64,000 nt of DNA from Apoda limacodes (GCA_946406115.1 OX291551.1:14756001-14820000); one strand, 5' to 3'; positions 1 through 11,372 are shown, counted from the stretch's first letter. A program made the numbers and translations. The notes: generated from the letters alone by a model not told the origin.

Positions 1-1204
1 TATCTGTTGTCATTTAGATATTTCAATAAGAGAAATACATACTTATAGACCACGCGGTAGCTGCAAAAATACTGACAATTTCTAAAAAGATGAAATTTTC
101 AGTAATGGTGGGGTTTATTATGACAATCAAGACCAAATAGGGATGCTTGATCGGAACCAGACCAAAAACTTCCTACCCCCTTGTTTTAGGTTTTGATTGG
201 GCAACCATGGTTTACTTCATTGGAACGATGAACTTTAGCTTTCCTGAATCTTTTATCTTTCAGAATTGTCATCTTTTTTGTGGCCGCCAATTGGTGTATT
301 ATAATTGCGTGCATAGCACAATACAAAAAAAAATACTTATAATAATGGCTGTCAAATTAATTTCAATGTTGATGTAATACGTAACACTGTCCCGTAATTT
401 AAGATGGTGAAATTATGTGGTATCGTGATGATGTGTTAAATAATAATACATATACTAACGAAGAGCAGCAATGTAAATGATATGGTCTCGTAGCGAGATA
501 GTTTAGACTGACTCAAATTACGGTATTTTTTAAAATGTGTTGGATTTGTGTAGTATAAAAAGTATATTTGTTACCTTATTTAAAATTTCAATATAAAAAA
601 TGAGTTATGTTATAAACATCCAATACTGTAAAATTATAAAGACGTATTTTTTGTACACAATATTTATTAAATTTTAAGAACCATTAATTATGAAACAGTT
701 ATGTACTTATTTATAAATTTAACAATTTACTGTAGATAGAAAAATTACCCATAAAATTGCATAGTAAAATTTTAACAATAATAAAAAGGCCACCTCCTGC
801 ATATTCTTAACGTTAGTTAACTTTAGGAATGGTTGCAATTAAAAGCAACAATCGGTGCGGCGATCAGAGATTGCTGTAATGTGGTGTCCACGACTTATTT
901 GGTTTCTGTTCAAAAAATAAAGCGAAGCGGTGTGATATGTTGAAGCGACGTTTACTATAATATACTAGTAATGCCCCGCTACCCCGTCGCTGTATCATAT
1001 GGAACTGTAAACTTTTAATTAAGGGATGGTTTCATAGTAAAATTAAATTTTTACTGTTATAAAATTGGTCCAGCAGTTTTAGAGAACAATTTTTACAAAT
1101 ATTAATGGACTATTTTTAAAAGTGCTTTATGCATATTATTTAGTAATTTTTATTATAACTAAATTTCTTATATGTTTTTAAAAAATGCTAAAAATTTTTT
1201 TTCT
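1..1204. other. AT-rich unique DNA, no gene seen
   Basis: Short open frames here (such as 147-377) use AT-rich codons and carry no recognisable motif. Bases 835-1010 are somewhat richer in GC and CpG than their flanks, but no coding or repeat signal was recognised. Confidence 0.5.
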
Positions 1205-1443
1205 TAAACGCTATTTTTTTAATTGTCTTATTTCGTAAACAAAATTCTAACCTCAAAATCAAGAAAACTATGTTTTAGGTTCAAGAAAGGCCGCTATTTA
1301 CATTACATTTTTATAACTCTGTTATTTGTATCTACATATATATTTTGCACTTTCTGATATTTTACGCCTTAATCATAGTTTTCTTGATTTTAAGGTTAGA
1401 ACTTTGTTTACAAAATAAGACAAGTAACAAAAAATAGGGTTTA
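1205..1443. mobile_element. Hairpin MITE with 68-70 base terminal inverted repeats
   Basis: The left arm (1205-1272) and right arm (1374-1443) are inverted copies of each other with only a few mismatches and a ~100 base AT-rich spacer. Both arms contain the core TCTTATTT...GTAAACAAA followed by TTCTAACC and AATCAAGAAAACTATG. There is no coding capacity, so this is a non-autonomous DNA transposon or foldback element. I could not assign a superfamily and saw no clear target duplication. The arms could pair as one long stem. Confidence 0.65.
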
Positions 1444-2032
1444 CTTGAATTGTGTAATACCTACTTAAGTTAACGTCAAAGTAAATTTCTTCTTTTTACA
1501 ACCAGTAAGGTTACTTATAATTACGTTTTGACGAAATCAAAATCTGATTATTCCTTATTGCCTAAAAAAATTAGGGGGTTGACTGTGTCAGAGCCACGAC
1601 CGCTTAACTCTGGACTTTCGTGAACTTATGCCGTGATTAAATAAGACAAGTCAGAAAAAACAAGGTTTATATTATGTCCCTTTGTCTCATGTTATCGCTG
1701 TTCTTCTTTAACTTAAGGCAAATATTCTCGTGCCCAATGAACGAACCGCGGCTTCGAAAAGTGATAAACTGGCAATTCACGTTTATCTGATTTTAATTCT
1801 TTTAAATAATTACTTTTGATTCTGTTAGGGTTTTAATATGTGCTTTTACGAGTGTGTTAGCCGTTATTTCTTTGCGTGAGAGACCTTGATAAGTTTCTTG
1901 GAAGCTGCATTTTAACTTGTTAGCCATTTATTAATTATCTATTCAAGTAATGTTAAGTGGTATATTCTAGATTCATTTTAAAAGCAGAGATATAGAAGTT
2001 AACAAATGGATTTCCCTGTGATATCTGTCGGT
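1444..2032. other. AT-rich unique DNA, nothing recognised
   Basis: No long open frame, repeat or RNA gene was recognised. The segment 1560-1660 is slightly richer in GC. Confidence 0.4.
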
Positions 2033-2245
2033 AAGGGTACCTACGCAGAAATTCTACAACTCTGTCTGTTTGTCCATCAGTCCGTCTAAATGTTTCCTCT
2101 TCACGCTTAAGCTGCTGAACCGATTTAGATCAAATTTGGTATGGAGATAGTTTGAGTCCCGGGGAAGGACATAGGATAGTTTTTATCCCAACAAATTCAA
2201 AAGATCCCGCGGCAACAACTATAACCAAGCTTAACAAACTATCAG
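2033..2245 (-). mobile_element. RTE-like non-LTR retrotransposon 3' tail
   Basis: Read on the minus strand, this contains the family's usual order: a Pro/Gly-codon-rich start, 'ATAGTTGTTGCCGCGG', 'AAAAACTATCCTATGTCCTTC', a CCCGGGACTCAAACTATCTCCATACCAAATTT block, then a GAACCGATT-like block and a run of (GACA)-type sequence. The same order occurs at 11135, 18741 and 54155 in this window. It is a 5'-truncated dead copy. The RTE assignment rests on my knowledge of lepidopteran repeats and was not searched. Confidence 0.55.
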
Positions 2246-2555
2246 TTTTCATAAAATGTATAAGAGGATGTTTGATTTAAATCCTTTAGTATGATACTCC
2301 ATGTCACTTATATACCCACATACATAATTATATACATTTTAACTTTTCATGTCTTTTTAACCTTGTATGAAGGTATCTCATTAAAGTACAATAAAATTTT
2401 GCGAAACGTCAAGTTTATACGTGAAACAGTGTCTTAAATAAACTTTGGGATAATCAATCAGATTGTTGGGTAGTTAATTGATCGTGTGTTTTCCGCACTG
2501 AGTCTCACAGTTAGGCCATTGTAAGTTGGCAACTTATTCACTAATCGTTGGTTTC
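2246..2555. other. AT-rich unique DNA, nothing recognised
   Basis: About 310 bases with no coding, RNA or repeat signal that I can see. Confidence 0.4.
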
Positions 2556-2805
2556 TTATCAGCCTCATAGGTCTCCACTTGCTGGGACACGACCTACCCT
2601 TACCGCGGGCGATTTGGGCCATAGTCCACACGCAAGCCCAGTGCGAACTTCATATGATATTTTTTGTTTCACGATTCCGAAAAACCAGTGGTGTGAATAA
2701 TCAATGTACCTACTTGAGAAATTAAGGAAAAGACTTATTGGTATATACACGCCAGGCTTGAACCTCCGCTACTCATGACGGAAACGAAATCAAAACCCCT
2801 AGGCA
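2556..2805 (-). mobile_element. tRNA-related SINE (family N), full-length-like
   Basis: On the minus strand a tRNA-like 5' region at the right end contains GAGTAGCGGAGGTTCAAGCC (pol III B-box region), followed by '...CAATAAGTCTTTTCCTTAATTTCTC', a central 'CACTGGTTTTTC' block and a 3' end reading CCCAGCAAGTGGAGACCTATGAGGCTGATAA. Three more copies are present at 21895, 41517 and 49480. It is non-coding and would depend on a LINE for movement. The overlapping open frames are shadows of the SINE. Confidence 0.65.
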
Positions 2806-3999
2806 ACTACTGGCATCATCATGGTTACTCATACCATTTTAGTTCTGTCAAGAAATTCAAGAGGTGTTTGATGTTCATTAGTAATCAGTGCTTCTCTCAC
2901 GGTTTCCAGACTCTTCAGGAGCTTTGCTTGTTGATTGCTTTAGCTTTTTCATTGTAAGAGCTTTAGCTTGAGTCTGCTATAAGCAGCTTCTGCTTAGGGG
3001 ACTTCTGGTACTGCCGACGTTGAAAAGATTTTCGTTGGTAGTCGGAGACCTCTTATCATGCCTACTTCGTGAAGTAGGTTATTCCTACTGAATTGCAGAT
3101 TAAAAAAACTTTTAAACAGACAGACACATATGTAATTTTAATTTTGAGATACGAATCTTAAAAATTAAAATAGTCATTGATATTTCATTCTGTTTCTATT
3201 CGTGTGACAATTATTGAATTATTTTTGTTTTTAATTTGTATTATTTTTCGTTGCAAAATTACAGCTCCATTATCGCCATGTTTGCAAATTGAAAAGTAGT
3301 TATTTCTAAATATATCACAGAAGAATAATTGACTTAATTTAATATGCTGTCATTTTTTTACGACTCTCAACATTGTTATGAGTCACACAATTATACTATA
3401 AATTGACAAAACTTAATATCGTTTTAACAACGAATGATTTGTTTGATTTGTAGATAATTTTATGTTTGAGAAATTGCGACTAGAATATTACATTATAATA
3501 TACTTGCTTGCATTAACAAATCGTTAATTTAATAATGTAAAACAAGACATGCCACATTGTTGTTGTAACAATTTTGTTAATATTTAACTGAGTTTTAAAA
3601 TACTAAACTATAGGTATGTAGGTACCTAAACAGTAACTTATTTAATTTTTTTTTAAATTGGTAGAATATCTTTTTTTTTTTTTAATACAGCGTTATTACA
3701 ATATTTTAAATATTTAAACATATTGAATTAAGTATTTAAATAATATTATAATTAGAGTAAATTAAATTATTTAAGAACAGTAAGTTTTATATTTGAAAAA
3801 ACGTTAGTTTTTTTCAAATGTGGTAGGTAGTTAAACCTTGAATTACAAAATTCATTGTAAATTGGTATAGATTTTTATACAATTTCGAGAAATTTGTATT
3901 TTTTTAAACTTTTTTTAACACTTTTGAAAAGTATTTTATTCCATTCTGTTATGATATAACGCTACAAAGTACACACCATAACAATAAAGAAGTTCAAAA
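2806..3999. other. AT-rich unique DNA with one short palindrome
   Basis: No gene was recognised. A perfect 8-base stem with a 2-base loop (CCTACTTCGTGAAGTAGG) lies at about 3060-3077. Poly-T tracts occur near 3642-3682. Confidence 0.4.
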
Positions 4000-4210
4000 C
4001 TAGTTGCATGCAAGAAGCTTGGCCATAATGCCTTCCGTAAAATAACCTATCTATCGTTGACCACGCCACGTATAATGAAGATCGCCTGTTTTTTGTTTCC
4101 TGACGCACCGCGCACCAACGACGTTGGCTGTAATTTCCTTAATTCATATAATCATCTTGCATGGACGCAGAAATTGGTTTCCATTTACAAATACAAAGGA
4201 CACTGTGTTC
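4000..4210. other. GC-richer non-repetitive block
   Basis: This block is visibly richer in GC and CpG than the surrounding AT-rich DNA and does not match any repeat family that I traced in the window. It could be a conserved non-coding element or an unrecognised exon. Nothing in it allows a function to be named. Confidence 0.2.
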
Positions 4211-4369
4211 ACATAGTGCTGGAAGAATAAGAGAAAACCTTCTCTGCAAATATATTCTGTGGCGGGTAGACTGAAAAAAAAATGAACCTACTTACTCAGT
4301 TTAAGGTTTAGGAAAGGGAAAAACTTTAGTATTCATAATTTTGTTTGAGTGATATTTTTTTAGAAATGG

Positions 4370-4513
4370 CCTTATTGTATTGACTTTTTGTTTGATAAAA
4401 AATACATATTTTACATAGAAAACAACCAGTCTCAAGACAAACACATATAATAAATGTTCGTGCGCGAATCGAACCCACGCCCCTCGATTCAGCAGTCAAG
4501 TAATTACCCATAC
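4370..4513 (-). mobile_element. tRNA-related SINE (family Z) head remnant
   Basis: Minus strand: a tRNA-like head reading GGGCGTGGGTTCGATTCGCG contains a near-consensus pol III B box, followed by TTTATTATATGTGTTTGTCT and an AT-rich body. The same body pattern follows the head of the copy ending at 23718. The 3' half ('CAAGCTTTGCTTAGTTTGGGACTAG') is missing, so this is a fragment. Confidence 0.55.
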
Positions 4514-5021
4514 TGAGCCGCAGAGAATTATATATAAAATAAATTATAGTATATAAAATAATATAAGAGTAAAGTATCTCCATAGTTTCTATATGTGACT
4601 GTGTCGATATTGGTACGACTCGATTATGTGAGTTAACGAGTTAGGTAGTACGCATACTTCATACTTTCAATCTGCATCAAAAGCTTTACGTCAATGTTCA
4701 GTTTTACGTCAACGTCAATTTAATAATAAAAAGCGGTATTCGTATATGGTTTCTGGTATTAGATTTACATTATTAATATCGGTCGGTGTATTGGTTGATA
4801 GTTGACACTGTGTCGAGACAAAACAAAAGAGGTTACTACTACTTCCAAAATTTCCAATAGAACAGTGTGCTATATATGACTATGGAAGCGACACGGTTGG
4901 ACCGATATAAATATCCTTCATAAGAAAACAGATTTCTTGCATATATACCAACTTAATAAAGGCATTGTGTCGAAACACAAAAATACTGCCCGTCAAAATC
5001 GTCTTGCTGCTAGACTAAATA

Positions 5022-5024
5022 TAA

Positions 5025-5060
<36 letters not shown>
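5022..5060. repeat. (AT)n microsatellite
   Basis: A run of alternating A and T, interrupted only near its left end. DNA on either side (4514-5021 and 5061-5542) is AT-rich and shows no gene or recognised repeat. Confidence 0.85.
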
Positions 5061-5063
<3 letters not shown>

Positions 5064-5542
5064 AATTTATATTTAAATAGTATTCGGGTATAATTAGTGA
5101 ATTTTAGCTGAAACAATTAATTCTTCGTGGCTCACAATTGCATTAGTGCATTAGAAATCATTGGCACGCAACCCAAACTCGCGCTTGACCTTTATTTTGT
5201 AATAAAAACTCACTATAATGCTGCAAACAATCAAGTATCAATTTCCCACAGACTTTAAGTGTGTAGCACGACTATCGATATGCCTCTCATGTTGGCACGT
5301 CTCTACTATAATAGTTAACTAGATAATACAAATTACTTATTATTTTTTAATTTGCATCGACAGTTTGACGTTTGATGTTCACCTTCATTAGACCGTCAAG
5401 TGGCTATTTTTGATATCTATCTCTATTATTATGAGGTGTCTAGTGTCTACGAAGTGGTTACGAAGTATGCAATAAAGTGTCTACGAAGTCAATTACGATC
5501 TGATCATTTTACTATGGGATTAAAATAAGTATACGTTGTGTT

Positions 5543-5835
5543 GGAGAGCTCGTGGCCCGGTAACATTTGAACATCGGAACGATGCGAAGTTAAGCAACGT
5601 CGAGCGTGGTCACTCATTGGATGGGAGACCGCCTAGTGGCAGATTTTTCTTAGCTACTTCGTATTTCGTAGGGGACGTTAAATAATCGATTGTCACTGAA
5701 GTTAGCGGCTTGAAACTTTGACAGTGGAGTCAGTCCTAGGAATGACGCCTATTTGCAGTGGGCTTGCGGGGTGAACTACGGTCTAAGCCTCCTTTTTCTA
5801 AGGAGACCCTGTAGCCAGGATAAACGGTCTATGGA
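5543..5835 (+). mobile_element. 5S rRNA-derived SINE, copy A
   Basis: Bases 5549-5645 resemble arthropod 5S rRNA, most clearly at CGAAGTTAAGCAACGTCG (A-box region) and TTGGATGGGAGACCGCCT (C-box region), which is the internal pol III promoter. This head is followed by a non-5S body: 'AACTTTGACAGT', then GGTCTAAGCCTCCTTTTTCT and a final 'GGAGACCCTGTAGCCAGGATAAACGG'-type tail. The same head and body order recurs at 38039. A fused 5S head and unrelated body is the hallmark of the SINE3 class. It has no coding capacity, and divergence from 5S shows that it is an old copy. Confidence 0.75.
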
Positions 5836-6487
5836 GAAGTTTATATATAGAAGTAGGCAAATATAAAGCTAAGAAAAAAATATCCAGGTATAGCGTCAAA
5901 TATGTGAAATAAAGTGAAATCCCTACGAGGATCAAAATCAATTTTATAAAAGCCCATTAGCTTATTATACACAAGTTTTCATTGGCCCGATTTTCTACGC
6001 AATTTTCCTTGCGAGCTGTGTTCTTGTACACAGATAACATAAAGAGAGCGGCAGAACATGAGTTCATTAATATAGCCCGGTATAACATTCCCGGATAATA
6101 GACGGACACGGCTCTGCCTGTGTGTAGTTTATGCTTTCGAAATTAATTATATAGGCGTAGGTAGATACGCTTTCCGTGCTTTAATCATATAGAATTTATG
6201 TTTGTATGAAAATGTACATTATAAATTTTGTTTTTGTTAGCAACTGTATACTATTTATTCTTAGTGTGGCTGTCGAATTGTATATGTAAAAAAACATTCG
6301 TATAAAAGGATAATGCCTAAAATACAAGAAAAAAATATGTAACAATAGTAGATTGTATAACAAGGGGGCAAATTAGTATTTTTATGACGAGGGCGCTATT
6401 TTGAATCCTGACTGTAGTGAGTGTGAGAGTGGATTCAATATACGTCGCCCGAGCTAAATTTATTTTGTGAATGAGTGATACACTCTA
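5836..6487. other. Unique AT-rich DNA, nothing recognised
   Basis: No gene or repeat was recognised. Bases 5980-6130 are moderately GC-rich with short imperfect palindromes around TGTTCTTGTACACA. Confidence 0.4.
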
Positions 6488-6625
6488 ATTTTCATCAACA
6501 GGGATCTGGAAAACGCAGTGTTGAATGACACCCTCTAAGTGGCTCAGATCTGTTCGTTAATAGGAAACCTACAGTGGAAAACGTATAGCTTATATCCAGC
6601 AGTAGATATCTAGCAATAGAGATGA
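6488..6625 (+). mobile_element. LINE 3'-end remnant (RT C-terminus and tail)
   Basis: The block starts GGAAAACGCAGTG and ends TCCAGCAGTAGAT then GATGATGAT. It has the same anchor order as the better-preserved copy at 26920-27185. In intact relatives these anchors lie in the last codons of the reverse-transcriptase ORF and the short 3' tail. The reading frame here is destroyed. Confidence 0.5.
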
Positions 6626-6639
6626 TGATTTATTATATT

Positions 6640-6850
6640 AAAAAAGACTTTGCTAGCGGCTCCACCCACCCTTAATTCCATTATCCGCGTGGAACTCCTT
6701 AGGTAATTATACTTATGAAGTTAACTACTAATGATGGAAGCTATAGCTAAAGTTCGTTTAAGCTCGGATTTAGTTAATAAACAAGTTTTATCCCGATCCG
6801 TCTCGTGGTTGAAGCGTGATTGAGTAACAGACATCCAAACATGGAAATTG
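6640..6850 (+). mobile_element. RTE-like retrotransposon 3' tail
   Basis: Begins 'TTTGCTAGCGGCTCCACCC', then CCGCGTGGAACTCCTTA, then GTTCGTTTAAGCTCGG, then 'CCCGATCCGTCTCGTGGTTGAAGCG'. The same blocks occur in the same order at 15107 and 56110. The copy is dead and 5'-truncated. Confidence 0.6.
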
Positions 6851-7562
6851 TCTTATGACACTAGACACACAGCCACATCATAATGTTTATTATCTACTTT
6901 AGTGTCCTGCGTGGTACTGAGTTTATTGCCTCAACACTGCTTCTAATACAGTTTATCTAGAATAAGTTGGTTTTATATATGTCACATGTCATTAAAAACT
7001 AACTTTAAAATGATAAGTGGTAAAATATAAAACAATAATCGATTTTTTCATTTTGAGCAATTTGTCTTTATATCTTCTGACTCAAAGGGCTTATCCCAAT
7101 AGAACGGACGGACGCAATGCAAAAAACTGTTGCAGTCCCACCAACTTATCTTCCAATATGGATAGCAGCGCTGTAATCGCACATGCACCTAATATAATCT
7201 GACAGCTGACATCAGTATGTATGGCGAATTCAAGATGGCGTCCTTAATTTTTCAATTTGCCGCATGTGCACATAAGTTTGTCGAACTGTATCTAAATTCT
7301 TCAGGTGAGGAGTCATGGGCACTAATGTATATAATTCACTGTACGCTTAATCTAATGTAGTCACGACTACACAAAGCATGACCGGAAGTTAAAAAGCGCC
7401 AAGCTATTATTAGGTGTTATTATCGAGCGTTAGGATGACGGACAAACAGACGGATATGTAGAGCAACTTGCAAACGCTGATGCAATCAAAAGTCCAGAAC
7501 GGTCTAAATATCCATCGATGATTAAATATGTATAACATCATTAACGTTGATATTTGAATTTA
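6851..7562. other. Unique DNA, no gene recognised
   Basis: The open frame at 7017-7202 has no recognisable motif. No repeat family match was found within the window. Confidence 0.35.
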
Positions 7563-7640
7563 TAGTGGCGCAAGTGGACCTTGGACTGCCACGTTGAAGG
7601 TCCCGGGTTCGATTCCCGGTAGGGCCAACCAACATCGTTC
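7563..7640 (+). mobile_element. tRNA-like SINE head
   Basis: The B box GGTTCGATTCC at 7606-7616 lies inside the pairing GTCCCGG...CCGGTAGGGC, resembling a tRNA T-arm. The A-box half is degraded (GGCGCAAGTGG). Sequence after 7640 is too diverged to delimit the SINE body. It is not a functional tRNA because no acceptor or anticodon stem is preserved. Confidence 0.5.
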
Positions 7641-8459
7641 CAATTCAGGATACAATTCGTGAATTGTGAAGTTGTTTCGACTATGGTTTGTGCCTAACAC
7701 TGCCATAGTCTTACAAAATTTCGCGTTTGTGGGACAGAATATCATTGGAAACAGTGGATGTTACAAGTATTGCTTACTGATCTCTGACCACCCCTTTGCA
7801 CACAATGTTATATTACTATTATTCTCAAATTGTCTAAAAAATTTGCAGTTGCCGATATCTAGACTGGCATCCATGAAACTGATATTTTTTTATGAAATAC
7901 GCTACATTTATTGCATTAGCGCATAAGTTCTTAAATATTTTTTTACTATAATTGTTAAATAAATTAGTATATATATAATGTGCACTATCCCTGTCTAACG
8001 TGTTGGGAAACTGTAAGTGAGGCAGTTGTCTGCTTAATAAATACCCATATCGTATAATAAAATACACTATTTACCTAGGATAGAATCTTGCTGCCGAAAT
8101 TATTAACGAATCAAAGGCTTAATTTTAGTCGCTAAACCAAACGAATTTCGAATTATTGATTTACTCCTAATAAATTTTTTTCAATTAACCAAAACACAAT
8201 AATATATTATGCAGTAGATACTAAAAGAACTGACCTTTAAAGTTAATGCTAAATCGAAAGCATGAATTTGCTTAACAACACTTCACTTTCCAAGCATCTA
8301 GAGCGTGCTAACCTTAGATAACCTTCTACATTTTATGGAATATTAAAATAACTTGTGGCCCAAAAACATGCTTTTGCTATCAAGTAAGAACAAGTATGAC
8401 ATAAGCACACGCTGGGTTATACTATAAAATTATACTTAAAATAAATAAACCGCCTTCAA
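7641..8459. other. AT-rich DNA, possibly diverged SINE body then unique sequence
   Basis: No coding signal. Both overlapping open frames around 7666-8067 are AT-driven. A polypyrimidine-rich stretch and common AT repeats are present but no family was assigned. Confidence 0.3.
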
Positions 8460-8660
8460 CACCCATAGAGTTCGATTTCTGTAATCTGTGTATGGACTGC
8501 GTCATGGCCTCACAAAATTGACCACACTTTAGAAAGAAACCAAGTTAACCTGTACTATCTTTCCTCTTAGACAAGACACCACAGTTTCACTTCGTCTCTG
8601 TCCCTCCATTTTTTTACATCTGGCTAGGAAATGCGCTGTCCTCTCTATGTCTATATGCTA
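8460..8660 (+). repeat. Dispersed repeat P, copy 1
   Basis: Shares ordered blocks with 63790-63960: GAGTTC then TATGGACTGCG, GCCTCACAAAATTGACCAC, CAGTTTC and finally CTGGCTAGGAAAT. The two copies are in the same orientation 55 kb apart and differ by many substitutions and an indel. They have no terminal inverted repeats, so the class is unknown. Confidence 0.55.
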
Positions 8661-8844
8661 AAACTCCAGTAAAAAGGAAATAAACTTTACGCACACACCT
8701 GGAACATTGACCTAAATCTTTTTTTTTTTTTTCTTCTTTTTTAGTTGGTACTTGGAAATACATATGTCAGTTAAGGGGCACAATTTTATTATTTAAAGAG
8801 TATGGTGTTCTTTAAGAAGGGAGTGATTAGAGTTTAAAAATGCG

Positions 8845-9035
8845 CGAGTAATGCCGATGGCGTTACAAGCGCCCATAGACTACGGTAACCGCTTAACACT
8901 TAACATCGTGAAAAGTACTAAACCGATTTTGATGAATCTTGCACTGTTTACGGTACCTAATTCAATAGAAAGCAAGAAAAAATCAAATCTAATCACTAGT
9001 TTCCGAGAAATACGTGGACAAACATACATACATAT
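8845..9035 (+). repeat. Lepidopteran dispersed repeat fragment
   Basis: Contains 'CAAGCGCCCATAGACTACGG' and then an RTE-like 'AAACCGATTTTGATGAATCTT' and 'ACATACATACATATACTTTT'. I know these blocks as common in lepidopteran LINE or SINE tails. The boundaries are uncertain. Confidence 0.35.
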
Positions 9036-9479
9036 ACTTTTGAAATTTAGCACATCTGCTTAGAAGCCCACACAGTCTAACGTATAAATGTAAATATTGT
9101 GCAATTATAGCAATATTAGACATATACATACGGGTCGATATGACAACCTCCTTTTTTATAATTCGGTTTAAACCACACATGATTCGTAGCTCAAAACACA
9201 ACAGAAACGAAGGAGGTGTGTATATGCGCAAATTCAAGTCCTATGTCCTCATTTCATTTATACGGGGTTTTTCGTACTTACGTTATAAATACGGAAGGTA
9301 GCTTTTTTATGTGCATTAATGTTTTCTTAGCGAGTATTGATGCGTGTGATTTGTGAATATACAATATACATATTCTATCTCGGGAGTTACTATTAATATT
9401 TAAATTTTGTCACAGAATTGAGGAGTTTTAACGTTTCACATTGTGTGCCCCTATGCAAATCTGAAAAATAAACCACAGG
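9036..9479. other. AT-rich DNA, nothing recognised
   Basis: The open frame 8989-9237 (minus) is not supported by any motif. Confidence 0.35.
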
Positions 9480-9600
9480 CAATTAAAATATTGCTTGAGT
9501 TTTGATTTTTTTTTCTAAACAATTTACATTGTAAAGTGTTTCAATACAAAATATGTATTTATTAGTTGACTATAATATTATGGTTTGTTTGTAGATTTAC
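9480..9600 (+). repeat. Dispersed repeat Q, copy 1
   Basis: Matches 20735-20835 in the blocks TTTACATTGTA...GTTTCAATACAAAATATG followed by ATTTATTAGTTGA. It is diverged and AT-rich, so chance similarity contributes, but the shared order supports common origin. Confidence 0.35.
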
Positions 9601-10298
9601 AAAGAATAGATAACTATTGGATGCTGGCAATAAATCAGTTGGTATTGTATGTAATTGGTTTAGTTTAATTGTTTAATTAGTTACCATTCATTAGTAGACC
9701 ATTCAAAAGTGTTCTTAGAAACCCATTTGAATAAAAGATTTTGGAATTTAGAATTTTGTACCAAGTTTCTAATAATTTCTAAACCAAATAATGTTAAACA
9801 ACAGACAGACAGAAGTATATGGTGAAACTCTAAGATTCTACCACCTAATAGTTAAGCTAAGCCTGCTGATTCTCAAAGCTCAAGTGTACATTAAAACAAA
9901 AGCTAGTAATTCCCTTAAATTTAAATAAAGTTTTAAAGACTATTAAACATATACCTACTTGTGCTATTGCCATATCCCGTTTACGTCGGTTTAACGTAAC
10001 AGTTAACATAGTTTCGTTGAAAGGAGGTTAAGTAGCGCATTTACGACGCATTAAAGATAATAAATAGGAACCTGTTATCAAACTACACATGAAGTACTCC
10101 CTGAGACTAATCAATGCCCCCGGTTTTGCCCGCATGGTATTTTAATGACATAGAAATCGTAATTTGCGATTAAAAGTATTTTGTGTCTGTTACGGAGGGT
10201 TCAGCTAATTTTGATTTAATTGTGTTCAGTAGATTAGCTGTGATGACTTACAAACACTCATACTTACTAATTTTCGCATTTATAATATTTGTTTATTA
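9601..10298. other. AT-rich DNA, nothing recognised
   Basis: No gene. Bases 10080-10200 are a little richer in GC and show no match elsewhere in the window. Confidence 0.35.
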
Positions 10299-10352
10299 TA
10301 AACACACATACACACATAATATATATATACACATATAATATATATACACATA
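10299..10352. repeat. Compound (AT)/(AC) microsatellite
   Basis: Alternating purine-pyrimidine tract of ACAC and ATAT runs that ends just before a SINE fragment. Confidence 0.75.
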
Positions 10353-10369
10353 GCTAAACTAAAAATACT

Positions 10370-10545
10370 GTGTATTATGTAGTCTGGGTGTATTTATGTA
10401 TACATGATATGTATGTTTTTACATAAAAAAGGATGTAGGTGTTTGTATCCATTGTCAGGTTTTTATAATACAAGCTTTGCTTAGTTTGTGACTAGATGGC
10501 ACTGCGTGGCATGTCCAATATTATTATAATTTTTAAATAGATCGG
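10370..10545 (+). mobile_element. SINE family Z, 3' half
   Basis: Contains TGTATTTATGTATACATG, then ACAAGCTTTGCTTAGTTTG, then GACTAGATGGCACTGCGTGG and 'GTCCAATATTATTATAATTTT'. This is the 3' body of the tRNA SINE whose complete copy lies on the minus strand at 22890-23718. It lacks its tRNA head. Confidence 0.6.
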
Positions 10546-10734
10546 GCACTAAACTAAGAATACTATGTTTTACGGTGAAAAGAAATAATAACGGAACATG
10601 CATAAAAAAATAAACTGTAAAAATAGGCAAACTATAAATTAACTGATAATTCCTTTAAATTAATTTATATGTTATTAAGCATTCGGTTGTTTATTTAAGA
10701 GTAGTTATTTTTCAATATTATATTATATTAACTT

Positions 10735-10800
10735 TACTGTCCGTACTGGGATTCGACCACATGACTATACCGTCGTCGATTAGAGCAAACGGTATGCTTG
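10735..10800 (-). mobile_element. tRNA-like SINE head remnant
   Basis: On the minus strand it reads GGTCGAATCCCAGTACGG, a B-box-like motif, preceded by a degenerate anticodon-arm-like region. No body can be followed. Confidence 0.3.
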
Positions 10801-11134
10801 TCGACAAGACAAGTGAGCATAGCGGCAAAGATAGAAACGTTATTATCCTTCCAGATACAAAGGTAGCAGATCACACAAAACATTTAGATAAAATATATCT
10901 TTCCTATTTGGTGGCGTAACGACGACCAAAGTTCCTAAAATCGAAAACTGTTCTTGACACTGATACTTTTCTGCTTATGCCGTTATTATTTCTGTTGACT
11001 GTAACACAGAGAGGAGGACCTAGGAAATTTGTATATGTATTTGTTAGCGTTTATATATTTTTTACTATATTATATTACATACTATACTATATTTTGGTTA
11101 TAAGCGGTATTTTTACGTCAAATTCATAATTATA
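10801..11134. other. AT-rich DNA, nothing recognised
   Basis: No gene, RNA or repeat recognised. Confidence 0.35.
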
Positions 11135-11372
11135 CTAATGAAGTTGGCTACAGCATGCTATACCTTAAGTTATAGTTCGTTTAAGGTTATAGTTATTCAC
11201 ATGGGAAATTTTGAATTTTTCGGGATAAAAACTATAAATAAATCCACCTCCCCGGGACTCAAACTATCTCCATACCAAATTTCATCGAAATCACTTTAGC
11301 GGTTAATGCTTGAAGAGTTAACAGACAGATAGACAGAGTTTTTTCCGCATTTATAATATTAGTAAGATTTTT
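11135..11372 (+). mobile_element. RTE-like retrotransposon 3' tail
   Basis: The blocks AGTTCGTTTAAGGTTATAG, CCCCGGGACTCAAACTATC, ATACCAAATTTCATCG, 'AACAGACAGATAGACAGAG' and a terminal 'CGCATTTATAATATTAGTAAG' are in the family order. It is a good example of the 3' end but lacks any ORF. Confidence 0.65.

Noticed and set aside
5549..5645. Functional 5S rRNA gene
   Set aside because: Many changes from 5S rRNA, no proper 5' and 3' ends, and a fused non-5S body repeated at 38039.
7560..7926. Host coding exon suggested by paired open frames
   Set aside because: The region is a tRNA-like SINE head and its diverged flank.
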